A stretch of DNA of 59,053 bases. Origin: Verrucomicrobiales bacterium (GTDB lineage Bacteria; Verrucomicrobiota; Verrucomicrobiia; Limisphaerales; UBA9464). Positions 41,011-50,561 of this stretch are shown here, piece after piece. The DNA lies in assembly GCA_027488845.1 (NCBI GenBank), contig JAIYBC010000058.1, positions 1-59,053 of the forward strand. Reading direction: 5' to 3'. The number at the start of each line of letters is the position of its first letter. Position 1 is the stretch's first letter. The notes beneath the pieces are model-generated. The model was not told the origin of the DNA. It ran no database searches and saw nothing but the letters and a program-made list of their open reading frames with translations. The position numbers and the translations under genes are program-made.

Positions 41011-42357
41011 ATGTCGTGGAGTGTCGAACAGGTCCTGGCGATGGCTCCCGATGCGGGCTCGGCGAAGGCCGGCCGGGAGCTGGGCCAATCGAGGAAATGG
41101 TCGGAACTCGGAAGCGATGGCTCCGGCGTCTGGGGAGCGGTCCAAGGCAGCGGCAAGGAACCCTACAGGACCGGGATCGACCTCTCCGAGCCGGCGTTCA
41201 AGTGCTCGTGTCCCAGCCGCAAGTTTCCGTGCAAGCACGGTCTCGGCCTCTTCCTCATCCTGGTCCAGGAGCCCACCGGCATCCCTTCCGGAACACCGCC
41301 ACCCTGGGTGGCCGAGTGGATGGCCAAGCGTTCGGAGAAGGCCATCCGCAAACAGTCGCCGTCCGAGGCGCGGTCCGGTGAACCGGATCCGGAACGGGCC
41401 GCCAAGGCGGCCGAATCCATTGCCCGCAGGGCCCAGCAGCGGGAGTCCCGCATGACCGAGGGGATCGCCGAACTGAGGCAGTGGATCTCCGACGTCGTGC
41501 GATCCGGCCTGGCGACCCTGCCGGGGCGCCCTCCGACCTTCTGGGAACGTCCGACAGCCCGACTGGTGGACGCCCAGCTTCCCGGGATCGCGCGTCGGTT
41601 GGCGCAGCTGGAATCCGAGGTGGGCCGCTCGCCCGACTGGGCCGCACGGATCCTCTCCGAGTTCGCCCTGCTGCACCTCGCCGCCGAGGGCTGGGGACGA
41701 CGTGCGGAGCTTCCCGAGGCGGAGTACCAGGATCTCCTGGCGCTCGCGGGCGTTCCGGTACCACAGGAGACGGTCCTGGCAGGCGAAGCCGTCGAGGACG
41801 ACTGGCTGGTGCTCGGAAGGCGGATCCTGGAGGAGGACCGTGTCCGGTCGCAGCGCACCTGGCTCTGGGGACTCCGCTCCGCGCGCCCCGCGCTTTGCCT
41901 GAGCTTCAGCGCCACGGCGGCACAGCCCCTGGACCTGTCGCTGGTGCCCGGCACGACCGTCTCAGGAAGCTTGGCCTTCTTCCCCGGCGTGGCGTCGGTT
42001 CGTGCCGTGGTGAAGTCCCGGAATGGGACGCCGAACTCGGCCGGATCCCCTGCGTTGCCGCTGCCCCATGCGAACCTGGAGGAAGCCCTGTCCTTCGCCG
42101 GCCGGACCTGGGCGGGCAATCCGTGGATCGAACGCCTTCCGTTGGCCTTGGCGGCGGTGGTGCCCGGCCGGCGCGGCCACGGCTGGGGCGTTGCCGATCC
42201 GACCGGCGACTGGTTGCCGATGGAGGCTCCGGCGGAACGGCTCTGGTCATTGTTGGCCCTTTCCGGTGGTCGGCCGTTGGGGCTCTCCGCGGAGTGGGAT
42301 GGCCGCACCCTCCATCCGCTGGGCGCATGGACCGGCACGAGGACCTGGTTTCCATGA
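41011..42357 (+). CDS. SWIM zinc-finger protein, first gene of the MoxR-vWA operon
   Basis: 448 aa. A SWIM-type zinc finger CxCx(n)CxH is visible at about residues 69-80 ('FKCSCPSRKFPCKHGLGLFL'). The rest is a large helical-beta region with no named domain. SWIM domains bind nucleic acid or protein. Overlaps the DUF5691 gene by 4 bases (ATGA), so the operon reads in one direction. The E. coli counterpart by domain is YehQ. The role in this set is not known. Confidence 0.8.
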   Translation: MSWSVEQVLAMAPDAGSAKAGRELGQSRKWSELGSDGSGVWGAVQGSGKEPYRTGIDLSEPAFKCSCPSRKFPCKHGLGLFLILVQEPTGIPSGTPPPWVAEWMAKRSEKAIRKQSPSEARSGEPDPERAAKAAESIARRAQQRESRMTEGIAELRQWISDVVRSGLATLPGRPPTFWERPTARLVDAQLPGIARRLAQLESEVGRSPDWAARILSEFALLHLAAEGWGRRAELPEAEYQDLLALAGVPVPQETVLAGEAVEDDWLVLGRRILEEDRVRSQRTWLWGLRSARPALCLSFSATAAQPLDLSLVPGTTVSGSLAFFPGVASVRAVVKSRNGTPNSAGSPALPLPHANLEEALSFAGRTWAGNPWIERLPLALAAVVPGRRGHGWGVADPTGDWLPMEAPAERLWSLLALSGGRPLGLSAEWDGRTLHPLGAWTGTRTWFP

Positions 42358-43862
42358 GCTTCGCCCGCCTTGTCACCGCCGCGATGTTGGGAACGGAGTC
42401 CGGCCCGAGGCCGCCGTCGGCGCCAGGGGCGGACGAACCCGGCGACTTGGCTTCGCGTTTTCCGGCATCTTCGGAGGAGGGGGCCTTGTTGATCGAGGCG
42501 GCCGTCCGTTGGACGTGGGAGCGGGCGGGCCGGAGGCCGGTTCGGGAAGCGGGTCTCGAGACCGGGATGGCGCCGGAGGAGGACCTGCCTGAGGCCGGTG
42601 CGGCGGCGGGTTCGCTCCTCGGCCGGATGCTCCTGGGGGAGATGGAATCCCTGCTCGATGAATGGCTGGAAGGCGCGAAGCGGTGCGGGGTCCGGATCCC
42701 GGCGGAACATCTCCCGGCGGTCCTGGACCGGTCCGCAAAGGACCGTCGGCTTCGCGGCCGGATCGAGACGGTCTGCGGCGGACGGGGACGTTGGCTGCTC
42801 CGGCAGAATCCCGAGTGGTCCTCCGTCCTGGAGCCGGAGCCGGATTCCGGCGACTGGGAGACGGGCGACGTCACCCGGCGGGTTGTCGCCCTCCGGCGGT
42901 GGCGTCTGTCCGATCCCGATTCCGCCCGAGCCGCCTTGGAGACGTCCTGGCCCAAGGAGGCCGCCGACGACCGGACCGCACTTCTCGAGGAGCTGGTCGT
43001 CGCGCCGGTCCCGTCGGATGCCGTGTTCCTCGAGTCGCTCCTGAGGGATCGTCGGAGGGAAGTCCGCCGCCTCGCGGAGCGCGGCCTGGCGAAGCTGCCC
43101 GGATCGGGCTACGCCGGGCGGATGGCGGATCGGGCCCGGCGCTGTCTCTCCTTCGAAGCGGGAAGGATCGAGGCCGTTCCCCCGGTCGCGTGCGATGCCG
43201 GAATGGTCCGCGACGGCGTCGAGACGCGTCCTCCCGCGGCGACCGGCGAACGCGCCTGGTGGATGTTGCAGGTCCTGGCCGCGGCTCCCCTGGGAACCTG
43301 GGAAAGGGAGACCGGTCTCACGCCGGAAGCCCTCGTGGATGGGGCCGGCGGGGAATGGCGGGAACAGATCCTCGACGGATGGACCCAGGCGGCGATCCGT
43401 CAGGGAAATCCCGCGTGGGCGGAAGCCGTGTTGTCCCGCCGCTTCGGCTCCCTTGAACCTTCGGCGCTCCGCCCCTTGGCCCGCTGCCTTCCGGTCCCCC
43501 GGCGGGAGACGTCGATCCTTCGGATGCTCGACGCCGGGAACGGCACGGGTTGGGACCTCGCGGACGACCTTGCGCATTCCTGGAGCGTCGCCTTCAGCCG
43601 CCGGATGCTCCAGCTGCTGCGCCTTGAGACCTCCAAGCCGATGGGCGACTGGGAACTCCGGAACCGCTTCGGCCGGTTCGCCGCCCGGTTGCATCCGGAC
43701 ACCTTTCCGGAGGTTCCGGCCGGCTGGCCCGAGTCCGCCCACGACGGCGGATTCTGGGCGTCCGGCCTCGACGCCATGACTTCCGTCGTCGCCTTCCGGC
43801 AGCAGATCCTGAGCGCCTTTCCGCCGTTGTTCCCAGCAACCCATTCCGTGCCCCGAACATGA
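42354..43862 (+). CDS. DUF5691-like protein
   Basis: 502 aa, all alpha-helical with many Trp/Arg-rich repeats ('LEELVVAPVPSDAVFLESLLRDRRREVRRLAERGLAKLPG' resembles one HEAT-like helical pair). It belongs to the DUF5691 type found between a SWIM protein and a MoxR ATPase. No catalytic motif is seen. Likely a scaffold for the complex. It overlaps both neighbours by 4 bases. Confidence 0.65.
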   Translation: MSFARLVTAAMLGTESGPRPPSAPGADEPGDLASRFPASSEEGALLIEAAVRWTWERAGRRPVREAGLETGMAPEEDLPEAGAAAGSLLGRMLLGEMESLLDEWLEGAKRCGVRIPAEHLPAVLDRSAKDRRLRGRIETVCGGRGRWLLRQNPEWSSVLEPEPDSGDWETGDVTRRVVALRRWRLSDPDSARAALETSWPKEAADDRTALLEELVVAPVPSDAVFLESLLRDRRREVRRLAERGLAKLPGSGYAGRMADRARRCLSFEAGRIEAVPPVACDAGMVRDGVETRPPAATGERAWWMLQVLAAAPLGTWERETGLTPEALVDGAGGEWREQILDGWTQAAIRQGNPAWAEAVLSRRFGSLEPSALRPLARCLPVPRRETSILRMLDAGNGTGWDLADDLAHSWSVAFSRRMLQLLRLETSKPMGDWELRNRFGRFAARLHPDTFPEVPAGWPESAHDGGFWASGLDAMTSVVAFRQQILSAFPPLFPATHSVPRT

Positions 43863-44935
43863 GCCAACTCCGTCTCCACGCCGAACAGCAGTACGCCGAG
43901 GAACTCGCGGCCCTCGCCCGGAACGATTCCCGTCCCCGTCCTCCGAGCTGGAAACTGTCGCCCTGGGCGGTCCTCACCTACATCCGGGGCGGCACGCTCG
44001 AGGACGGCACCGTGATCGGCGAGAAGTACGTCGGCGACCGCCGCCTCGTGGAGATCGCGATCGCCACGCTCGCCACGGACCGTGCGCTGCTCCTTCTCGG
44101 CGTGCCCGGGACCGCGAAGACCTGGCTGGCGGAGCACCTCGCCGCGGCGATCTCGGGCGACAGCACCCTCCTGGTGCAAGGCACTGCGGGAACCTCCGAG
44201 GAGACCCTGCGCTACGGGTGGAACTACGCGGAGCTGCTCGCGCGCGGCCCCTCCGAGGCGGCGCTGGTGCCCGGACCGATCCTGACCGCGATGCGGTCCG
44301 GCCGGATCGCCCGGGTCGAGGAACTCACCCGCATCCCGGCGGATGTCCAGGACACGCTCATCACCCTGCTGAGCGAGAAGACCCTCGCGATCCCGGAGCT
44401 CGGTCGCGAGGCCACGGCGGAGAAGGGCTTCAACGTCATCGCCACCGCCAACAACCGCGACCGTGGCGTGAACGAGCTGAGCAGCGCGCTGAGGCGCCGC
44501 TTCAACACGGTGGTTCTCCCGGTCCCCGATTCCGCCGACGACGAGGTCCGGATCGTCCGGAACCGCGTCGCGGAGCTGGGACGTTCCCTCGAGATTCCCG
44601 CCGCGCCGCCGGCGGCCGAGGAGATCCGGCGCGTCGTCACCGTCTTCCGCGAACTGCGGAACGGGGTCACCGAGGACGGGAAGACCAAGGTGAAGTCCCC
44701 GACGGCGACCTTGAGCACGGCGGAGGCCATCGCGGTGCTCAACCAGGGACTCAGCCTCGCGGCCCACTTCGGCGACGGCACCCTCACGGCGACCGACGTC
44801 GCCGGTGGACTTGTGGGAGCCGTGGTGAAGGATCCGGTCCAGGACCGCGTCGTCTGGCAGGAATACCTGGAGACGGTGGTGAAGGAGCGGGACGGCTGGA
44901 AGGACCTCTACCGGGCCTGCCGCAAGGTCGACTGA
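43859..44935 (+). CDS. MoxR-type AAA+ ATPase
   Basis: 358 aa. Walker A is 'GVPGTAKTWL' (about residues 80-89). Walker B is unusual, 'RIARVEELTRIPADVQDTLI', with EE where MoxR normally has DE. Sensor 1 'NVIATANNRDRGVNEL' and the arginine finger 'SALRRRFNTVVLP' are intact. MoxR AAA+ proteins work with vWA proteins as chaperone-like remodelers. The counterpart in E. coli is YehL. It lies between DUF5691 and DUF5682 genes in the same operon. Confidence 0.9.
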   Translation: MSQLRLHAEQQYAEELAALARNDSRPRPPSWKLSPWAVLTYIRGGTLEDGTVIGEKYVGDRRLVEIAIATLATDRALLLLGVPGTAKTWLAEHLAAAISGDSTLLVQGTAGTSEETLRYGWNYAELLARGPSEAALVPGPILTAMRSGRIARVEELTRIPADVQDTLITLLSEKTLAIPELGREATAEKGFNVIATANNRDRGVNELSSALRRRFNTVVLPVPDSADDEVRIVRNRVAELGRSLEIPAAPPAAEEIRRVVTVFRELRNGVTEDGKTKVKSPTATLSTAEAIAVLNQGLSLAAHFGDGTLTATDVAGGLVGAVVKDPVQDRVVWQEYLETVVKERDGWKDLYRACRKVD

Positions 44936-44938
44936 CCC

Positions 44939-47251
44939 ATGGCCGCCCCGGCTCCCCATCTCTTCGGCGTCCGACACCACGGCCCCGGCTCCGCCCGCAG
45001 TCTCGAGGCCGCCCTCGAGGCCCTGCAGCCGGACTGTCTCCTGCTGGAGGCACCCGCCGAGGCGGAGACCGTGTTGGGCTTCGTGGGATCCGAGGAACTC
45101 CGACCGCCGGTGGCGATCCTCGTGTACGACCCGTCGGAACCTTCCCGCGCCTCCTACCTGCCGTTCGGCGAGTTCTCCCCGGAATGGCGCGCGTTGATCC
45201 ATGCGGCCCGCCGACGGATCCCGGTGCGCATGATGGATCTTCCCCGCGGCTTCGACGCGCCGGAGCCGGATTCCAAGTCGGGCACCGGAACCGGTCCGGA
45301 ACCGGTGTCGGACGCCGCCTCGACGCCTTCGCCGGAGCCCGGGCCAGGGCCGGGGCCCGCGGCCGGGGAAGGGGATCCGTGGGGATTCCTCGCCCGGCTG
45401 TCGGGGCTGCAGGACCCGGAGGAGTGGTGGGAGCAATGCGTGGAACGCCAGGGCGGCGCGGTCGAGGTCTTCGCGGCGGTCCACGAGGCGATGTGCGCGC
45501 TGCGGAAGTCCGGCCGGGTCACGTCCCTGCAGCGGTCGGATCCCGCCCGGGAGGAGCGGCGGGAAGCCCACATGCGGCAGGTCCTGCGGGCCGCGCAGAA
45601 GGAGGGATTCCAGCGGATCGCCGTGGTGTGCGGCGCGTGGCACACGCCGGCGCTGGCGGAGATGCCCACGGCCAAGGAGGATGCGGCGCGCCTGAAGGGC
45701 GGGACGAAGCGTCGGATGTCCGCGACCTGGATCCCTTGGACACACGGCCGCCTCACCTTCGAAAGCGGCTACGGGGCCGGCGTGGCTTCGCCGGGTTGGT
45801 ATGGATTCCTCTGGGATCACGGCACCGCCCCGGACGCGACGACCCGTTGGATGGTGCATGTCGCCCGATTGCTCCGAGGCGAGGACCTCGACGCCTCGAG
45901 CGCCGGGGTGATCGAGGCCGTGCGTCTGGCGGAGACCTTGGCGGACCTCCGTGGGCTCCGCGTTCCCGGACTCGGCGAGATGGACCAGGCGGTCCTCACG
46001 GTCTTCTGCGGCGGTCAGGAGGGGCCGCTCCGGCTGGTGCGCGAGAAGCTGGTGGTCGGGGACCGGATGGGACGGGTTCCGGACGGCGTGCCGTCCGTGC
46101 CCCTGGTGGACGACGTGGCCCGCGAACAGCGTCGGCTCCGCCTGCCGCCGGAGGCGTTGGACCGGGACCTCGAGCTGGACCTCCGGAAGCCGAACGACCT
46201 GGACCGGAGCCGGCTGCTCCACCGGTTGGACCTGGTCGGCGTGCCGTGGGGGCGGCTCCTCGTCTCCCCGGCGTCCCATCGTGGGACGTTCCACGAGAAA
46301 TGGCGTCTGCGTTGGATGCCGGAATTCGCCGTCGCCCTCATCCAGGCCGGCGCCTGGGGCAACACCCTGGAGGCCGCGGCCACGACCCGTGTCGTCCTGC
46401 TTTCGGCGGAAACGGATTCCCTTCCGGGGCTCACGCCGCTGCTTCCGAGGGCGCTGTTGTCGGATCTCCCCGGGGCCGTCGGGCCGGTCATGGGCCGGCT
46501 CCAGGCGCTTGCCGCGGCGAGCGGCGACGTGGCGCACCTGATGGACGCCCTGCCGCCGCTGGCGTCCCTTGGCCGGTATGGCTCGGTGCGGCAGCACGAC
46601 GTGGAGATGGTCCTCGGGATCGTGGACGGACTCGTGGCCCGCATCGGCGTCGCGCTCCCGGTCGCCTGTGGTTCGCTCTCGTCGGAGGCGGCCGAGGAGG
46701 TCTTTCCGCGCGTCCTGGCCGTACAGGAGGCGGTGGCGTTGCTCCAACGCCCGGGCCATGCCGAGGCCTGGCAGGGGGCGTTGTCCCGCCTGGCCGGGCT
46801 TCCCGGCATCCACGGGCTCGTCGCGGGACGCGCCTGCCGCCTGCTGATGCAGGCGGGGCGGATGGACGCCGCGGAGGTGGCCCGCCGACTCGGCCTCGCC
46901 CTGTCGCCGGCGTCGGGGCCGGAGTCGGCGGCGGCCTGGGTCGACGGCCTGCTCCGGGGCAGCGGCCTGATGGTCGTGCACGACCCGGTCCTGTGGCGCC
47001 TTCTCGACGACTGGCTCGTCTCGCTCCGCGGTGAGGCGTTCCGGACGGTCCTGCCGCTCCTTCGACGCACCTTCAGCAGCTTCCCCGTGGCGGAGCGGCG
47101 TCAGATCGCCGCCCTCGCGGACGCCGCGGCCTCCGGTCGGCTCGGATTGGAGGGCTCCGCCGCGGCGGCGACGGACGTCGACGTCGGCAGGGCGCGGGCC
47201 GCCTTGCCCATCGTCTCCCGCCTCCTGGGCCTGCCGCATCTTCCGACATGA
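44939..47251 (+). CDS. DUF5682 protein
   Basis: 770 aa. The N-terminus 'HLFGVRHHGPGSARSLEAALEALQPDCLLLEAPAEAE' has the conserved RHHGPGSAR typical of DUF5682, with 'PVRMMDLPRGFD' and 'VCGAWHTPAL' further on. The fold recalls TraB/PrgY-like proteins: a 'H-GPGSA' start and a GAWHT core. An acidic, Pro/Gly-rich insert lies at about residues 107-145. The E. coli counterpart is YehM. Follows the MoxR gene with a 3-bp gap. Confidence 0.8.
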   Translation: MAAPAPHLFGVRHHGPGSARSLEAALEALQPDCLLLEAPAEAETVLGFVGSEELRPPVAILVYDPSEPSRASYLPFGEFSPEWRALIHAARRRIPVRMMDLPRGFDAPEPDSKSGTGTGPEPVSDAASTPSPEPGPGPGPAAGEGDPWGFLARLSGLQDPEEWWEQCVERQGGAVEVFAAVHEAMCALRKSGRVTSLQRSDPAREERREAHMRQVLRAAQKEGFQRIAVVCGAWHTPALAEMPTAKEDAARLKGGTKRRMSATWIPWTHGRLTFESGYGAGVASPGWYGFLWDHGTAPDATTRWMVHVARLLRGEDLDASSAGVIEAVRLAETLADLRGLRVPGLGEMDQAVLTVFCGGQEGPLRLVREKLVVGDRMGRVPDGVPSVPLVDDVAREQRRLRLPPEALDRDLELDLRKPNDLDRSRLLHRLDLVGVPWGRLLVSPASHRGTFHEKWRLRWMPEFAVALIQAGAWGNTLEAAATTRVVLLSAETDSLPGLTPLLPRALLSDLPGAVGPVMGRLQALAAASGDVAHLMDALPPLASLGRYGSVRQHDVEMVLGIVDGLVARIGVALPVACGSLSSEAAEEVFPRVLAVQEAVALLQRPGHAEAWQGALSRLAGLPGIHGLVAGRACRLLMQAGRMDAAEVARRLGLALSPASGPESAAAWVDGLLRGSGLMVVHDPVLWRLLDDWLVSLRGEAFRTVLPLLRRTFSSFPVAERRQIAALADAAASGRLGLEGSAAAATDVDVGRARAALPIVSRLLGLPHLPT

Positions 47252-48426
47252 ACGCGACCTCCCGTGACGAACACCGCCGCCGTTGGCGCCTCCTGCTCGG
47301 CGCCGCCGGGGATCCCGATGCGCCGTCCGACCTCCTCGACGCCGAGGCCCGCGGAATGGACCAGGTCCTCGAGGCCCTCTACGAGAGCGACCGGAAGGCA
47401 GGCCTCGGTTCCTCCAGCCCGAACGTCGCACGCTGGCTCGGGGACATCCGGAAGTACTTCCCCTCCCAGGTGGTCCAGGTGATGCAGAAGGACGCCCTGG
47501 AGCGGCTGGACCTGCGGCAGATGCTCTTCGAACCGGAATTGCTGGCGACGGTTCAACCCTCCGTGCACCTCGTGGCCCAGTTGCTGGCGTTGAAGGAACT
47601 GCTGCCGGCCAAGACCCGGCAGACCGCCCGGGAGGTCGTGGCGAAGGTGGTGGAGGAACTCCGGCGTCGCCTCGAGGAACCGATGCGGAACTCGGTGTTG
47701 GGCGCCCTGAACCGGTCGGTGCGGAACCGGCGTCCACGGCTCGCCGAGATCGACTGGAACCGCACGATCCGCGCGAACCTGCGGAACTACATCCCGGAAC
47801 TGCGGACGGTCGTCCCGGAGGTGCGGATCGGATCGGGCCGACGCCGGAACTCGCTCCGGGACCTGGTCCTGTGCGTCGACCAGAGCGGATCCATGGCCAC
47901 CAGCGTGGTCTACTCCGGGATCTTCTCCGCGGTCCTCGCCAGCCTTCCCTCGGTTTCCACGCGGATGGTGGTGTTCGACACGGCGGTGGTGGACCTCAGC
48001 CACCTGTTGCAGGACCCGGTCGACGTCCTGTTCGGGACGCAACTGGGTGGCGGCACGGACATCAACGCGGCGCTGGCCTACACCCAGGGGATCGTCCGCA
48101 GGCCCGAGGAGACGGTGTTGGTGCTCGTGAGCGACCTGTACGAGGGCGGCAACGCCCGCGAAATGCTCGCGCGGGCGGCGAAGCTGGTCCAGTCCGGCGT
48201 CCAGATGGTCTGTCTCCTGGCCTTGAACGACGAGGGGGCGCCCTGCCATGACCACGCCCACGCCGAGGCCTTCGCTTCGATGGGGGTGCCGGTGTTCGCC
48301 TGCACTCCGGACCTCTTCCCGGACCTGATGGCGGCCGCGATCCGGCGTGAGAACGTCGCGGAGTGGGCCGGACGGAACCGGCTCAACGCGGTTCGTGCCG
48401 GGGCGAACGGACCCACGGGGACCTGA
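47248..48426 (+). CDS. vWA-domain protein, last gene of the MoxR operon
   Basis: 392 aa. The vWA domain occupies residues about 205-380 with a complete MIDAS: 'VDQSGSMATS' (DxSxS), 'GGGTDINAALA' (Thr) and 'VLVSDLYEGG' (Asp). The first 200 residues are helical. It overlaps the DUF5682 gene by 4 bases. vWA proteins with MoxR ATPases form substrate-recognition and remodeling pairs. E. coli counterpart: YehP. No export signal. Confidence 0.9.
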   Translation: MNATSRDEHRRRWRLLLGAAGDPDAPSDLLDAEARGMDQVLEALYESDRKAGLGSSSPNVARWLGDIRKYFPSQVVQVMQKDALERLDLRQMLFEPELLATVQPSVHLVAQLLALKELLPAKTRQTAREVVAKVVEELRRRLEEPMRNSVLGALNRSVRNRRPRLAEIDWNRTIRANLRNYIPELRTVVPEVRIGSGRRRNSLRDLVLCVDQSGSMATSVVYSGIFSAVLASLPSVSTRMVVFDTAVVDLSHLLQDPVDVLFGTQLGGGTDINAALAYTQGIVRRPEETVLVLVSDLYEGGNAREMLARAAKLVQSGVQMVCLLALNDEGAPCHDHAHAEAFASMGVPVFACTPDLFPDLMAAAIRRENVAEWAGRNRLNAVRAGANGPTGT

Positions 48427-48432
48427 AGGGCC

Positions 48433-49239
48433 TCACTCCCCCTTGCCGCGGGAGACTTCCGGCAGCCAGGGCAGCAGCTTCTCGCGGAGGAGCAGCAGGC
48501 GCCTCGGATGGGCCGGATTCGAGAGGTCGCCTTCGCGAAGGTCGGACGGCGGATGGGCGATGGCGGTGTCCAGGGCCACGGCGATCGAGGCGAGGTCGGT
48601 CTCGCCGAGGTGCAGGGTCGAGCGCTCCTCCTGGCTCATGCGATGGGCACGGCGGGCCAGCTCCAGCAGCTGCGCGCAGGGTTCGAGGCAGGGGGCATCC
48701 GACTTCGAAGCCGCGGCGTCCACCCCGATCTCCCCGACGGGCCAAAGCCGGCGACGCAGGCAGAACCGGACGTCGCAGCAGGCGCGGGCGACCTCGCAGG
48801 CCTCGGGATCGCTCAGCGAGGCGATCTTCCGGAACATGCCGGTCTGCCGGTCGGCGAACTCCCGGAAGGTGACGACCCGCAGGTCCGTGGCCTGGGCCGC
48901 ATACCAGTCCGAAAGGCCGCCCGGCAGCAGCGACTCCAAGGCTTCGCCGAGGGACTCCGTGTCCCGCGGACGACAGATCCAGCCGGACACGAGGTCGGGT
49001 GACGCCTTGTTGGGACGGAACCGGCCGAGGCGGTCGCTGGCGGCGAGATCGGCCAAGGCCTCGACCTCGACCGGGGCGAGCCGGGCCGGGTCGGCGGAGG
49101 CGTCGTCGACATGGAGCAGCTCGAAGATCCCGGGTCCGTTGGAACGCAGCAGCACCGGACCGAAACGCAGCGGGGAAAGCCGGGGATGCCCGAGCGTTCC
49201 GGCGAGGCGTTCCAGGGCGGGGTTTCTCGTGGGCGACAT
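48433..49239 (-). CDS. DR2241-family 4Fe-4S protein
   Basis: 268 aa. The N-terminal stabilising domain is recognisable by 'GRFRPNKASPDLVSGWICRP' and 'FREFADRQTGMFRK'. It is followed by a Cys-rich 'ARACCDVRFCLRRRLWP' and 'APCLEPCAQLLELARRAH', the 4Fe-4S binding part of DR2241 proteins. These occur alone or fused to CbiX-type chelatases in tetrapyrrole metabolism. No chelatase is adjacent here, so the partner is unknown. It ends 6 bp from the vWA gene's stop, converging on it. Confidence 0.7.
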   Translation of the reverse strand: MSPTRNPALERLAGTLGHPRLSPLRFGPVLLRSNGPGIFELLHVDDASADPARLAPVEVEALADLAASDRLGRFRPNKASPDLVSGWICRPRDTESLGEALESLLPGGLSDWYAAQATDLRVVTFREFADRQTGMFRKIASLSDPEACEVARACCDVRFCLRRRLWPVGEIGVDAAASKSDAPCLEPCAQLLELARRAHRMSQEERSTLHLGETDLASIAVALDTAIAHPPSDLREGDLSNPAHPRRLLLLREKLLPWLPEVSRGKGE

Positions 49240-49243
49240 GGAT

Positions 49244-50542
49244 TCAGCGCGTCTCGGACCGGGCCGTCCCTTCGGCGATGCAGTACAGGGCCGAATGCGT
49301 GCGAAGGAAGATCCGGCCGTCCGACATGGCCAAGGTCGAGTTGGAGAGTTCGCCTACGGGATTGCTGGCAAGCAGCTCGAACTTCGGCGCCGCCTTCACC
49401 ACGAGCGTGTCGCCCGAGCGGTTCACGACGTAGAGCCGATCGCCGGCGAGCGTCATCGAGGCCCAGGTCTCGCCGTTCGAGCCGGTCGCGGGCAGGCGTT
49501 CCTCCCACACCATGGCGCCGTTCTTGAGGTCGACGCACTGCGCGAAGCCGTCGGTCGAGGCGAGGTAGGCGTGTCCGCGGTGGAGGATCGGGGAACCGAT
49601 CCGGTGCTTCTTCGCGCGGCGTTCGTAGGACAGGCGCTCGGCCGTGCGGTCGCCGGATCCGCCCGGCTTCGCGATGATCGTGGAGCCGAAGAACCCGCCC
49701 ATGGCGACGATCGTGTCCCCGCCGAAGCTGGCGGAGGTGTAGACCAGCGGGTTCATGCCGTCGATCGACCACAGTTCGCGGCCGTCGTCCGGGGCGAACG
49801 CGCGCAGGCGGTTGCCGGCGGCCAGGACCACCTCGGTGCGTCCTTCATGACGGACCGGAAGCGGCGTGCTGAACGATCCCATCATGCCGCCGTTCCGGCC
49901 GGCGAACCCGTCGAACCTCTCCGTCGGCTGCACCTCCCGGATCGGCGTCTTCCAGAGGACCTTCCCGGTCTTGCGGTCCAGGGCGTGGAGCGCCGAATGG
50001 GAGCCGGGGCCGTGGTACACGAGGACGCGGTCGGCGAGGATCACCGGCGAAGGGCCGCCGCCCCAGGAATGGTCCTGCGGTCCGAGGTCGGCCTTCCACT
50101 GGAGCTTGCCGTCGTGGGAGACCGCGATGACGCCGGCCGCGGCGAAGCCGGCCACCACGCCATCCGCGTCCGCCGCCGGGGAAGCCGCGCAATGGGGATT
50201 GGTCTCGTGACGCGGATCGGCGGCGTCGCGTTCCACGACCTGACGCCACAGCTCGCGTCCGCCGGTGGCGTCGAAGGCGACCAGGGCTCGACGGCGTCCG
50301 TCCTCGAGCGGTTGGGTCAGGTACACGTGCTTCGAATGCACGATGGGCGAGGAGTTGCCCGGCTCGGGCAGCGGAGTGCGCCACGAGACGTTCGTCGAAC
50401 CTTCCTTCGACCAGCTCCAGCGGAGCGGGAAGGAGGCCTCGGGGGAGACCTGGTTGCCGTCCGGCCCGCGCCAGGAAGGCCAGTCGGCGGCCTGGACCGC
50501 GGAAGCGAGGAGCAGCGGGACGAGGATCGGCGTGGCCTTCAT
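49244..50542 (-). CDS. secreted PQQ-type beta-propeller protein
   Basis: 432 aa with a signal peptide (about 1-18, cleavage near VQA-AD). The PQQ-like seven-bladed propeller is suggested by repeated 'GRELW', 'GKVLWKTPI', 'GRELWSIDG' and 'GAMVWEERL' motifs. 'DWPSWRGPDGN' at the mature start is typical of Verrucomicrobia/Planctomycetes 'outer membrane protein assembly BamB-like' proteins. No PQQ catalytic residues can be named, so it may be non-enzymatic. Its gene lies 4 bp downstream of the DR2241-like gene start on the same strand. Confidence 0.85.
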   Translation of the reverse strand: MKATPILVPLLLASAVQAADWPSWRGPDGNQVSPEASFPLRWSWSKEGSTNVSWRTPLPEPGNSSPIVHSKHVYLTQPLEDGRRRALVAFDATGGRELWRQVVERDAADPRHETNPHCAASPAADADGVVAGFAAAGVIAVSHDGKLQWKADLGPQDHSWGGGPSPVILADRVLVYHGPGSHSALHALDRKTGKVLWKTPIREVQPTERFDGFAGRNGGMMGSFSTPLPVRHEGRTEVVLAAGNRLRAFAPDDGRELWSIDGMNPLVYTSASFGGDTIVAMGGFFGSTIIAKPGGSGDRTAERLSYERRAKKHRIGSPILHRGHAYLASTDGFAQCVDLKNGAMVWEERLPATGSNGETWASMTLAGDRLYVVNRSGDTLVVKAAPKFELLASNPVGELSNSTLAMSDGRIFLRTHSALYCIAEGTARSETR

Positions 50543-50561
50543 GGATGCGTGGGGTCGCGGA

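Noticed and set aside
43400-47737. 1445-aa minus-strand frame across the MoxR operon
   Set aside because: Spans five plus-strand genes with strong motifs and is an Arg/Gly-rich shadow.
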